Shown: in pieces, positions 12,826 through 23,044 of the stretch
Position numbering within the stretch: the stretch's first letter is position 1
Layout: the number at the start of each line of letters is the position of its first letter
Assembly (NCBI GenBank): GCA_037127475.1
Contig: CM073762.1
Span: 48,074,390-48,138,389, forward strand
DNA from: Arma custos
Taxonomy: Eukaryota > Arthropoda > Insecta > Hemiptera > Pentatomidae
Length of the DNA: 64,000 nucleotides
Reading direction: 5' to 3'
Made by a program: the position numbers and the translations under genes
Notes under the pieces: generated by a model
What the model was told of the DNA's origin: nothing
The model's input: the letters and a program-made list of their open reading frames with translations, nothing else
Databases searched by the model: none

Positions 12826-13155
12826 ATGACTAGTTTTAACTTTTTATTCGTTTCATTTTTAATATTTTAAAAAAATACAAGTTTTCGTGAGCTTAAGAGA
12901 ACGTAATTATAGGTAATGAGGTAAATTTTGAAATGAAAATAAGTTTCAATTAACATTCCGTAGTTTAGACGATAAAGTTATGGTAAAACGTTCATTTCTA
13001 GATGAAACGGTTACCGAAGTAAACACATTTCCCATAATTACATTCTCTTTTCCATACTAAAGCTCATTGTAACTTGTATTTTTGGAAAATGTTATAAGGG
13101 AAACGAATGAAAAGTTAAAACTTGTTTTGACTCAACTGGAACCGACAACCTGCAG
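12826..13155. mobile_element. Fold-back MITE family F, copy 1
   Basis: Long inverted-repeat element. The inner left arm has 'gttttaactttttattcgtt' and 'acgtaattataggtaatg'. The right arm is its inverse, with 'cccataattacattctcttt', 'taacttgtatttttgg', 'aaacgaatg' and the terminus 'gacaacctgcag'. Two more copies lie at 40,570-40,942 and 56,989-57,308. No protein is encoded. Confidence 0.7.
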
Positions 13156-13189
13156 AACTTATTAAGTACAACAAAATAATTTCATAACT

Positions 13190-13315
13190 AGTTTTTTTAT
13201 TTTATAAAGATTCAATCTAGTATATTGTTTTCTAAATAATTTATTTTTGGAAAATATTAAAATGGAAACAAATGTGAAGTCAAAACTAGTTGCAACTCAA
13301 CTCGAAAGACAAGAT
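13190..13315. mobile_element. Fold-back MITE family F, right-arm fragment
   Basis: Single degraded right arm: 'tttatttttggaaaatatta', 'ggaaacaaatgtgaa', 'gcaactcaactcgaa'. It lies just beyond copy 1 and may be part of a nested or dimeric insertion. Confidence 0.45.
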
Positions 13316-14156
13316 AGCAAAATTATTACCTTATATTTACTTTAAGTATCGTTTAATACAGTCGCAAATTTCTATAAATATATATTATAATAATAAAAAT
13401 ATCTAATAATAGTAAAAATATCTGCATGACAGTCAGTCAGTACAGTGTAAAAATTGGGAATTTATATTTAGAGTTCATTTATTTACGCCTACTTTTCAGT
13501 ATACACCCCTAGTTAAATATGTATATATATACTTTTTTGTAAACATCTATTAGCATATTTGATATATAATGATTTAAACTTTCAATTCTGGTTATATACT
13601 TCTTTTATTATTAATTTTTAGACCAACTTAACAGTGCCAGGGAAGCCCCCAACTGGACATCACTATTATTTGCGTTTTATTTTTAAGAAAAAATAGGCAA
13701 TTGTGAATATTATGATTAATTTATAACCGTCCGACAACTACGATTATGCTTTTATTCTCCATGCGTTCCTGCATTCTCCGAATAATTTAATCGTCCGATT
13801 GCGTAGATGCGCGAATAAGTTAACCGCGGACTACCAATGAACTGATGCAGTCATCACTAAATGTATCGTTGTGGTTTGTGATATACTACTGCTCTGTTAT
13901 CAGGACAGCTGAATGTAGGTTTCATTGTGTGGAAATAAGCTAATATCACGGGCTAACAATATTATCAATAATGGCATATCAATTAAAATGGAAATTATTG
14001 TTCGCTTGATAATTCTCATACATCGAGAAATGGTCTTTATGACTGTAGTATTACAAGGTAAACATAAAAGTTATAAAATAAACAATGAAACCTACTAACA
14101 CGTTTTTCGTAAGGAAAATAAGACTATTTTACAGAAGCACTGCGGCTTTAAAACCT
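13316..14156. other. Intergenic DNA; GC-richer patch 13,725-13,920
   Basis: Mostly AT-rich. The patch around 13,725-13,920 is richer in GC with CpG words ('taaccgtccgacaactacg', 'cgtagatgcgcgaataag') but has no open frame. It may be an old transposon remnant. Confidence 0.35.
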
Positions 14157-14466
14157 GTACCACAAAAGCCCGTGAGGGATCTGGGACTCAATGCATGTAG
14201 GGTTGAGAGCTGTTTCTTGGACAATGGTTGTGCCGTTGTGCAGGGAGGTGATTTGTCCTAGATCACGCTCAATCGACAGATTTCCTCCCTTATTTTGGGT
14301 ACCCACTTTAGAGAGGCTGAGCGAGCCCTAGGAGGGTACTAGATCCTATAGGATTCATCTCTGGCCGCCAAGAGGTTAATTAAAAGTCTGCCAGCGAGCG
14401 GGATTAACCTTCGAATCCTTCGGCATTGCGACGCAGCGCTCTTCCACTGAGCCACTCCGCTCCCTT
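14157..14466 (-). repeat. SINE family A, near full length
   Basis: Antisense, near-complete copy. At the right end the tRNA-like head reads, on the minus strand, 'gggagcggagtggctcagtg' (A box) with a degraded B box 'gaaggttaatcccgct'. The body holds 'gttgtgcagggaggtgattt', 'tagatcacgctcaatcgac' and 'gggtacccactttagagagg'. This is the best copy for defining the family, about 310 bp. Confidence 0.8.
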
Positions 14467-14789
14467 ACTGAGCCTTTAACGACAAGTAATTGGATGAATT
14501 TCATGTCATACTGACCTGAAGGATAGGTTATGTTAGGTACAACTACTTATCTTGTTCGCGGTGATTAAAAATTATATCAGCATTAAAGATAAAATTATAA
14601 TAATACTAATTTTCTCAGATATAAAAGGAACAATCAAGAAGACAATAGAGAATGATTACATTGATATGGCAGCTCGCCTAGAGACCCGGAGGTCAGGGCT
14701 CCAAAGAGATTGGAAAGGCAAGGGCGTTCCAATCAGTTATCGGTCAAATGTGTGATTGCAAATTAATTACACAATATTTACAAACATAT

Positions 14790-15000
14790 CACGTGCATTA
14801 GAACATTATATTGGCGCCTCTGAGGCAAATAGTTTCCTCTTTCGGACCAGACACCACCAGAGGATCTCAAAAGAAATATTCTGAAGGACCTGGTTAAGAA
14901 AACACCTTCGCCAATCCAACGAGGGAAGCATTCTTTGCTAACGTCCAGGTAGATCCTTTGTGAGAAAAGACAAGATCGTGGATTTTCCACTACCATTACA
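14790..15000. other. GC-richer unassigned segment
   Basis: Higher GC than its surroundings. Both strands carry short open stretches (for example minus 14,996-14,778) but I recognise no family. Probably a fossil transposon piece. Confidence 0.3.
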
Positions 15001-15084
15001 AAAATGTGAACATTGGTATAATAAGTGCCTTCATTTTTTTTAACTTTTAATTATGACAATAGACCCAAGGCATCGTTTACTGGT

Positions 15085-15365
15085 CACTTGTCCGCAAGCT
15101 ATCACAGTCTTGAGAGCACCTTCAATATTTTGTTTACAGCGGATAGGGAACTAGCCCCTTGTTTTGCCTCTATTGTAAAATTTAGCAATGTGGAATAGTT
15201 GCTCGTCTGTAGTCAGTGATGGAATTGTGTAAAATGGTGAATACAAACATGCCAAAATCACATTTTTTACTACTTCACACTTCATTAATAATAATAATAA
15301 TACGAGGGACAGAATAATACAAATGTTTGGAGATGTTGAAAAACAATACCCCAGTTTTGCCATAT
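15085..15365 (-). repeat. Repeat R1 copy 1 (protein-like fossil)
   Basis: Shares 'tgtccgcaag', 'acacagtcttga'-like, 'ttcaatattttgtttac' and following sequence with 49,549-49,780. On the minus strand a stretch such as 'TTDEQLFHIAKFYNRGKTRG' precedes a stop and then 'FPIRCKQNIEGALKTVIACG'. This suggests a fossil of an interspersed coding element. Family not recognised. Confidence 0.45.
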
Positions 15366-15865
15366 TATTTGGACAAAAATATATTGAAATCTACGGATGA
15401 TTAAATTGATCCTTCAATTGGTTTAATATAAACCTCGTAAATTCCGGGGTTTACGACATCTTAATCCCATTGAGGTTTGGAGATGGTACCATAAACACAT
15501 GAAAAAATACATCCAAAATGACCTAGGTAAACCCATTTAAGTGTGGATCGACTTTGTATTTTTCGTAAAAATCTAGTTGAACATTGTAAAATTTAAAAAG
15601 GGATTAGAATTATTTCACTGAAGAAAAATCCCCAAAAAGCCGTAAGTATAAAGCATACAAATAAAACAACCAGTTAACGTTTCACTAACTCAGGCATCAT
15701 CAGGACACGCAAAAGATAACTACGTGAAAAAATACAAAGTATAAGCGCATCTCACACCAGCAGTTTATACTCATCAAACAGAGACACCAGCCTTGCACCA
15801 AGACGATCAACAAATAACTCATAATGTATATCTCTTTTTTAAGTTTTCGCTCATTTTTATAGATA

Positions 15866-16593
15866 TCCTACTAATCCTAGTACCCTAGTAATATTATAAA
15901 TGCGAAAGTTTGTATGTTTGTCGGAATGAACGGATTTCGATGAAACTTTACAGCAATATAGGTTATACATCAGAATAACACATAGGCTACTTGCCCCCCC
16001 CAGACAGTTTTTTAAGTACTGTAGAGAAACCATTATAGTACATAGTTGAAGACACATCACATGATAATAGTTGTTAAAATAACAGAAAGAACATGAGTGA
16101 AACTATTGTTTTGATATCCTCCTAATATTGTAAATGCGAAGTTTGTATGTATGTTTGTTACTCATTCACGCAAAAACTACTGAAAGAATTTGGATGAAAC
16201 TTTACAGTAATATAGGTTATACATCATTATACTTTAGGGAGGTATGGGGGCACATGCCACCCAGACAGTTTTTTGTGTTCTGTGGAAAATCCATCATAGT
16301 ACATAATTAAAGGCAAATCATGAACTTAACATCTTAAAATTTGCAGATAGGTTCTTTGTATAATTTAAGAAAGAAATTTGGATAATTCCACCCCGAGGGT
16401 TCGCCCTTAATATAATAGGGGTTCAAAGATTGTGTGGAATCCGTAACTTTTGAAGTTAGACATCTGAAATTTTGAATGTACGAGTAACTTATATTTAAAA
16501 AAAAAATTAAATTATTTATTTAAAATGATAGGTCACAAAACTTTATGTGGCAGACCAAATTCCACGCGAGCGAAGCCGCGGGAAAAAAACTAG
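15866..16593 (+). mobile_element. Helitron-like non-autonomous element H, copy 1
   Basis: The start resembles TCCTACTAATATTATAAATG and follows an A; the word is interrupted here by about 13 bp. The end 'cgagcgaagccgcggg...CTAG' is followed by T. 5'-TC, a GC-rich palindromic 3' subterminal word and CTAG inserted between A and T fit Helitrons. A second 5' module begins at 16,117, so the 5' part is duplicated in tandem. No Rep/helicase is encoded. Confidence 0.7.
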
Positions 16594-16607
16594 TAATACA
16601 TATAACA

Positions 16608-16765
16608 ATCTCTACCACTACTACCCATGAAGGGTCTTGAGTTCAGTACTTGGTAGATACTGAATTGTTCCCAAACCAACCGTTGTGCAGAAACGAAATG
16701 GACGAGATTACGCACAACTTCCATGTTCCCCCTTATTACGAATACACACTTTTTAAAGTCTACGT
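16608..16765 (-). repeat. SINE family A, headless copy
   Basis: Antisense copy beginning 'accactactacccatgaagg' and passing 'ccaaccgttgtgcag'. Truncated before the head. It sits 15 bp after Helitron-like copy 1. Confidence 0.65.
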
Positions 16766-17167
16766 TGAGAGGAAGATCTTTATACAATTTATAGATAATA
16801 GAAATTCAATTAAACATGAATTTCAATAGATATGTTAAAAGCATTTATTCATTATCACATTAGTTGAAAAATCAGTATAATAACCTAGTTTAGTTTATAC
16901 AATTGGGCGTTCAACATATATATGACATCCTCCTGTGAAAGTTATTACAAAGTAATGAGTCACGTTATCTTCTAGAATAGGTTCATTGTTTATGTAAACT
17001 AGAAGGCAGGTGTCGTGCCTGAGCGTGAATCCTATGAGATTCTTAGTCTTCAGTATTACCTTTCATTCTTTGAATTATTCTATTCTTGTTGTTAGTAATG
17101 TTAGAAAGTAGAAGAAACCGTAGTGTTAACTGGCTGTTCAAAATATTTTCAATAAACCTGTAACGCT

Positions 17168-17402
17168 GCAATGGGTATTGGATTCAGTAGACAGTAGGGA
17201 CAGATAGTATTACTCCTAAACCAACGGTTGTACATGGATGTGATTTGGCTGAGAACCATTAAACCGAACAGTTAATTAATCCTAACAGAAATCGCTTTGT
17301 GGAGGTTGGGTGACCCTAGCAGGTTCCTTCAGATCACATAGAGGCGTTTTACGACTGTTTAAATAATAAGCATTAGCTTCCACAGCCAGTCTCAAACTCG
17401 GG
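17168..17402 (-). repeat. SINE family A, degraded copy
   Basis: Antisense copy with 'taaaccaacggttgtacatg', 'gaggttgggtgaccctagca' and 'ccacagccagtctcaaac' near the lost head. Confidence 0.6.
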
Positions 17403-18367
17403 AATTGAAGATTGTTACTTCGCAATACATATACATATACTACATATCTGCAAACTCAGCTCGCTAGAGAACTATAAAATAGTAGCTGATACACAAAAAA
17501 AATGTAAGTATTTAAATGAATAAATTTAAAAAATCACAATATTATTTATTGCAAAACTCGATATCTCAAGACAGCATTGAGTATGCATTCATATATTAAT
17601 AGGCTTGCCAGGGAGGGACAAAATTATTACTAAAATATTTTGTGTAGGTTTTTTCTTCTTTTTCCTACTGCTATAAATATATTACAGCTTTTATTTATTA
17701 TGTTATTCAACTTGCAGTGTAAATTGTTATACTTCAACATGTATTAAATATTTGTTACAAAATTGTAAATTATCAAATTAAAGGAATAAAGCTTTAAAAA
17801 AAAAAAAAATTACTAAACTGAACTTTAATTTTTTAAATAATATCGGGGTGCCTCTGCTAAAACGTTAATTATTTTATCTTATATTATTTATAAACGTTAT
17901 CTATTTCATTAACATCAAATGGACAGTTGCATAATTTTTACAATTATTATAACTGTTTGTTGCTATATTTGTTGAGTATAATGGGTTTGGTTCGCTATCA
18001 GATGCGCGAGTGTACCTCCGTGGTATAGAAAATAATAATAATTATTTATTTATTTATAATTCCCTTCATGAATAATCTATATTATTATGATTTAGTGATC
18101 ACTTATTTATTTAAAACTTGTTTTGATATAAATAAGACTCTAAAATAGCTGAGCAAGCTCCAAGCTGCGTAACCCAAAGTTCCGGTTCGCCGCATGACCT
18201 AGATTAGACAAAAAGAGGAGATAATAATTTGGAAGACAATAGGAGTAGCAAGAAAGGGGACGTCCAGAGAAGAGATTCGCTTATTCTAGGCGCTTTAGCT
18301 AAAATGTTCACTAAAAATATTCCATAAAGCCAATAAACAATAATAATAAAGTAATAAATATTTATTT
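17403..18367. other. AT-rich intergenic DNA
   Basis: No supported gene. Some less AT-rich sequence at 18,140-18,300 has no open frame. Confidence 0.4.
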
Positions 18368-18487
18368 AAATATTTTTATTTTGAAGAGAAACGATTCGAA
18401 CCGCATCTCTAGCGCGGCACTCATCCATCTGAGCTACCAGGCTCGTAACCAGGCAAGAATCTTTACTCTTCAAAATAAAAATATTTA
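18368..18487 (-). repeat. tRNA-like hairpin module T, copy 1
   Basis: A degraded tRNA-like sequence on the minus strand (A box 'tggtagctcagatggatga', 'gccgcgctagagatgcgg', B box 'ggttcgaatc') is enclosed by near-perfect inverted arms of about 24 bp, 18,368-18,391 and 18,462-18,487 (both contain 'tttattttgaagag' in opposite senses). It lies head-to-head with copy 2. Not a functional tRNA: the T stem is truncated. Confidence 0.65.
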
Positions 18488-18639
18488 AATAATCATCATC
18501 AAATAAAAATAAAAGAAGACATAATTTATAAGTATAAAATTGACGTATGTCAACCAGATCCTAATTACAAAGTAATGTTTAATGAACATTCTTCCCCATA
18601 TATACATCGCAAAAGTTGCGAGAACTTGGGATATAGGAT

Positions 18640-18776
18640 CGGTGAAGAGAATGGATTTGTCTGGCCTGGTGAAGAGCACTCTCAGTTGGAAGAGTGCCGC
18701 GCTAGAGATGCGGAAGATCCGGGTTCGAATCCCGGCCAGGACAAAGCTTTTCTCTTCAAAATAAAAATATTTAAAT
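18640..18776 (+). repeat. tRNA-like hairpin module T, copy 2
   Basis: The + strand tRNA-like body runs from 'gagcactctcagttggaaga' through anticodon arm CCGCG-CTAGAGA-TGCGG and T arm 'ccgggttcgaatcccgg' to 'ccaggaca'. Before it stands 'gaagagaatggatttgtctg' and after it 'caaagcttttctcttc', so leader and trailer are mutually complementary. The anticodon loop would read AGA (Ser), but the long variable arm of tRNA-Ser is missing, so this is tRNA-derived, not a tRNA gene. Confidence 0.65.
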
Positions 18777-18887
18777 AACCAATATCAAATAAAAATAAAA
18801 TAAGATATAATTTATAAATAAATATTTATATATTTAGAGAGAAATTATACAAATGGCACACTGCAAATAAATAACCTGGAAAGAAAA

Positions 18888-19184
18888 ACCTGTACTCCTA
18901 CTACCCATGAAGGGTTTTGGGTTCAGTAAGTGGCAGAGAGTGTTCTGTATAAAGGACAACGGTTATGCAAGGAAGTGACTTGTCATAGATCACCCTCAAG
19001 CGTCAGATTTTACTTCCAATGAAGGGTACCCACTTTTGGAGATGCTGAGTTAACCAGGAGTACAGATCCCACAGAGTACATCCACTTTAATTAATTAAAG
19101 ATCAAATACATTATCTTCCACTGTAGGATTTGAATTTGGGACCTTTGGCACGGCAACTCAGCGCTCTACTACCCCACGCCCTTT
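18888..19184 (-). repeat. SINE family A, near full length
   Basis: Antisense. Starts 'cctgtactcctactacccat', includes 'ggacaacggttatgcaagga' and 'atcaccctcaagcgtcagat', and ends with the head 'cggcaactcagcgctctact'. The element carries the usual 'gggtacccacttttggagat' block. Confidence 0.75.
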
Positions 19185-19799
19185 AGATTAAGTAAATAAT
19201 AAAATATATTATTAAACGTAATAATTTTTAAAAATATACAATTTTTACCGAGAAGAGTGAATACATTCATGCATTCCGGAAAAAACATAATAAGAAAATA
19301 GGTGAAAGGTAAAACAGCTCCCTCTGCTGTAAACAGGTCACGTGATAACTGGTTTACAAATATTTGGTTTGTATGTAATCCGACAGGTGTCACTGTTCAC
19401 AACAGATAATCCACCGTCGAAAGTTTCTAAAATTCTAAGCTATTCAATAAAAATTATATAGGTTTCATAAAATATTCAGTAAACCTCATAGCATCTGAAA
19501 TCAACTATTCAACTTATTATTTCATAACAAATAAGATTCTAAAGCTCTTATCCGTTCAATGAGGAAAGGGGGATAAGCATCTCGAGCTGCCAAAATAATT
19601 TTATTTTTTAATTAAATTTAAATTTAATCAAATTACAAGTATAGTAAATCAACAAGGGGAAAAATGGTCTGGGTGGAGTTCAAATAAATAATTCCTTGAA
19701 TAGTCAAAAACTAATTATTAGAAACCGAACCCACATCACAGGTCGTGTACAGGGTATAAAAGGGTGTACAAGATACAAAAGTATTAATAAAGATTTTTG

Positions 19800-19955
19800 T
19801 ACCTTGTCTATGTTTGTATGTGGGTTCAAACGTCGATTTCTAGTAAATAGTTTATCACTGTTTAAAGAATTATTTTTTATAATTCTAGAGAGACCATTTT
19901 CTTATCAATATTTATGTGGCCAACTAATAATTATCGAAGATATGAGGTGATGTGT
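19800..19955 (+). mobile_element. Penelope-like? repeat P, degraded copy
   Basis: Contains 'gtgggttcaaacgtcgattt', 'gtttatcactgtttaa' and 'caactaataattatcga', parallel to 20,840-20,960. The hammerhead-like upstream half is missing. Assignment to Penelope-like terminal repeats is tentative. Confidence 0.4.
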
Positions 19956-19974
19956 CCGAGGTCACAACTATTTA

Positions 19975-20122
19975 AAAATTTGGGTGAGCCCCGTGAGGTT
20001 CTGTAGAACCCACAGGATTCATTCGTAGCTGCTAACAGATTAAATAATTTACCTGCCACAGCCGGATTTCAACCAGGGGCAGTCAGCTTAGCAACTCAGG
20101 ACTTTACACCCCGTTACCTAAT
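19975..20122 (-). repeat. SINE family A, head-proximal fragment
   Basis: Antisense fragment 'gagccccgtgaggttctgta', 'cctgccacagccggatttca' and head remnant 'gcaactcaggactttacacc'. It covers the 5' half of the element only. Confidence 0.65.
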
Positions 20123-20689
20123 TTTGACTTTATTTAATAATAGTTTTGATTTCTTCTTAATTCTGTGGCTCAGAACCTGTATCTTTGTTTTCCTTTCTCA
20201 ATCCCCGAGTTCTATTAAATAAGATAACCTTGCAATTATGTAAGGTTTGAGTTCAAATATCTAGAATCTAGTTTTCTCGAAATGCTAATTGTATTTACCA
20301 AATAATTAAAGGTATAATCCATAGGTCCTTGATAAAGAAAACATTAGAGAATGGAATTTCCGCTAAAATCTGAGGAATTATGAGCACATCAAGTTCTGTA
20401 GGGTGATCTTGCTCTAGATTACAAGGCTGTTGAGCCTCAACAGTTTTAAGAATTCCTAGCTTTGATCACCGAGAACAAAGACTCTACACATTGTAGTTCG
20501 GCCTAGTCAGCTTTCTGTTCAAAGAACGTCGCAGTATCTGACTAAGATATTTTCTAATCAATTCCGAGTGGTTTATAAGAGTTAATTCCCTCAAAACCGA
20601 AAGAATGACAAAACAAAATTTCACTAATGGTACGAGGATAGATGAAAATTTTCGTTTTGGAGTTAAGTGATTAATTGCAATTTTTTCGA

Positions 20690-20960
20690 AAGTAAATTTT
20701 GATTGCCATTTACCTGCGCTAAACAGTGATATGATATTTATCAGAAACAGATTTTTCGACCAACATTGCAGGTCTTCTAAATTACCTGAAATACTTGCAT
20801 CTATAATTGCGACCTACATTACAAGCCCTGAAGAAGACCTGCAATGTGGTTCGAAACGTCGCTTTCATATAAAAAATTTATCACTATTTCAGGAATTTTT
20901 ACCTCAACCCGGATCATTTTCATTACCATATTTATAGAGACAACTAATAATTATTCAAAA
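20690..20960 (+). mobile_element. Repeat P with hammerhead-like core, copy 1
   Basis: Contains 'ccctgaagaagacctgcaat' followed by 'gtggttcgaaacgtcg' (20,826-20,860), then 'tttatcactatttcaggaat' and 'cctcaacccggatcattttc'. The same order recurs on the minus strand at 57,520-57,680. CTGAAGA plus a stem plus GAAAC resembles a hammerhead core (CUGANGA...GAAA), a feature known from Penelope-like elements, but no complete ribozyme or protein is visible. Confidence 0.5.
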
Positions 20961-21345
20961 TCTGAAGACGGATGGAAACTGCGAAGTAACAAAGAAATCT
21001 AGTGGAACAAAGTGGATAGAATCTCGGATACTATGCAGAAGAGTATGGTGATGACATTCCTCAGACATTGGTACAGAATGGAGAAGCAAATATTAGACCA
21101 TTTTTGGAACGTGGTAAACTATTAAGGGAAGATTTGGACAAGTTGAATATTACAGACTCTTATATGTTAGAAGGGAGTGAATTTGGAAGCCGAGTGAAAA
21201 ATCTGGAAGAGTTTCGGGATGAAGAAAGACCAGAGAAGGTTGGATGAAGTTGGACAGAGGATCAAAGGAAACGTGCATGTGAATGCATGAAGGAATATTG
21301 GAGGCAGATAAAACTCCAGCAGAGGAAAGAATAACAGAAGTTGTA
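20960..21345 (+). pseudogene. Non-LTR retrotransposon ORF2 C-terminal fossil
   Basis: Degraded C terminus of an endonuclease-reverse transcriptase polyprotein. One frame reads 'WKLRSNKEI', then after a stop 'FLRHWYRMEKQILDHFW' (about 20,968-21,110). Further on, 'SWTEDQRKRACECMKEYW' (about 21,250-21,300) follows with shifted frames. These W-rich and MKEYW-type words are familiar from insect non-LTR ORF2 C termini. Not expressed as such. Confidence 0.5.
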
Positions 21346-21399
21346 AAGTGATCCGAAATGGTAATTAAAAAAAAAATATTCAAAATGAAAAATAAATAG

Positions 21400-22125
21400 A
21401 CAAGAAAAATTGAAAAGTGATTATTTTGAATTAATGGGTTTCACTTGTAATCGAACGACATATTTCAAGATACATGTCGCATTACTTGTAAATAAATAAA
21501 CAAAACTATTCGCAAACCTTAGGCAAAACAACACAACTGATTTTAAGTTAAATATAATTGATACAAAATGCCTTAATGAATATTAATTGAGACAAACATA
21601 CGCCATCAAAACAAGTCGACTACAGAGAGTTCTAAGACAGCTTATCCTAGGCAGGATGTTGTGAAACCTTCACATAAATTGCACGATTTTTCATTCCCTA
21701 TAGTGTTTATATTGCAGCTTGGGGCGATGCGTACAATAATTATAGCCTTAATAAATCTTAGTATCAATTACCAACATTCTGCGGCTTGATTAAAAAAAAA
21801 AAACAGATAAATTTTCCTCTTAGCAAATGATTGATTTTCTTATAGATTCATGTCGATTTACTCTAATATACTTTACTAAGATTACTATATTTCGAATAAA
21901 GGATCACATAATCGAAAAATAGATCCACCAATGTCTTTAAGATTTGTGTCTAAAGATCTGGAATTTAAGTTGTTAAGTATTTCTGAAATTACAAACCAAG
22001 ATTTTTTCGGGCGGGAGCTATTTATTAATATACGTTCACAAAATAATATTTTTTTCTTTTTTACATAGTATTTTATTTTTGTAATTTATTTTGTCTTTAT
22101 ATTATATAATTTTTTAAATATTTTA
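21400..22125. other. AT-rich intergenic DNA
   Basis: No supported feature. Confidence 0.4.
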
Positions 22126-22126
22126 T

Positions 22127-22246
22127 TTGAATAGAAAAGATATGGCCTGGACCGGGACTCGAACCCGGGACCTTCACTTCTCCGTGGTGACGCCTTATCC
22201 ATCTCGGCTATCCTGGCTTCGCTTCACGGCCAGTCATATCCCCTCT
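22127..22246 (-). repeat. tRNA-like hairpin module T, copy 3
   Basis: The minus strand reads a nearly tRNA-shaped body: 'gccaggatagccgagatgga' (A box), a D stem GCC/GGC, T arm CCGGG-TTCGAGT-CCCGG, and an acceptor stem with one mismatch. The anticodon loop ACGGAGA lacks the invariant U33. Flanks 'tgaatagaaaagatatggcc' and 'ggccagtcatatcccctctt' are complementary to each other as in the other modules. I call it a tRNA-derived repeat rather than a working tRNA. Confidence 0.6.
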
Positions 22247-22803
22247 TTTCAATCGATCCTAAATAAAATATTTTATTTTTGATATTAATAAATGATTTAG
22301 TAGAACTTTAGAAGTCTATTACCATTCAATATAATTATAATGCAACATAAATTTGTTGTTAAAAACTTTTTATGTTAGTGTAGAAGTTTCTACGATATTT
22401 TGTTAAGTAGAGTGACGAAATTTCTTTTTTTATTGGCATAAAAAAAATAATTTAAACATTATTTTGGAAACTTGTATTTTATTTATGATCAACTCTCAAA
22501 TATTCGCTTTTAAAGAAGTTAATGTATTTCGTACGGTTGGGAGTTTTCAAGATTATGAACATACCAAAAATTAGTGAAAATTTAAGGGTTTTTGGGATAC
22601 ATACTGTCCATATAACTGAATTTTCCAATTTTCAAGAACAAAAATAGAATAAACGGAAACTTTTAATGGGATTATTTTTAATTATTAATATACTAAACAC
22701 AAAATTTAATAAAAATGAAACTAAATAGTGAAGAAAAAGAACATCCTTTATCCGCAATAAGGAAATATTCTCAAATTGCTGTCATTATATGAGCTGTTGC
22801 ATT
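22247..22803. other. AT-rich intergenic DNA
   Basis: No supported feature. Confidence 0.4.
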
Positions 22804-23044
22804 TGAAAGTGGTGTAAGTCCATAGGGATCTAAAAAAATCGTTTATTCTTTTAAATGGTTTTAACGATTATGATTTCATAATAAAATATAAAAGATGTAT
22901 GGGGTAAAATATAAAACATCACACTTTGCTAAGTGCTATGTGATAACAACATTTTCCCGTTTTCCTATATTTTTAATGTTAATCAAATGGAAAACTTTAT
23001 ATACATAGCCAATAAGAAAAAATGGACTTATACCACTTTTTAAA
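22804..23044. mobile_element. MITE family G, copy 1
   Basis: Terminal inverted repeats 'gaaagtggtgtaagtccat' (left) and 'atggacttataccacttttt' (right) enclose about 200 bp without coding capacity. A second copy with the same termini lies at 62,567-62,783. Confidence 0.75.

Noticed and set aside
18664..18742. tRNA-Ser(AGA)
   Set aside because: No long variable arm and a poor acceptor stem; it belongs to the hairpin module family.
22142..22217. Functional tRNA gene
   Set aside because: The anticodon loop lacks U33, the acceptor stem has a mismatch, and the flanks match other degraded modules, so it is a tRNA-derived repeat.
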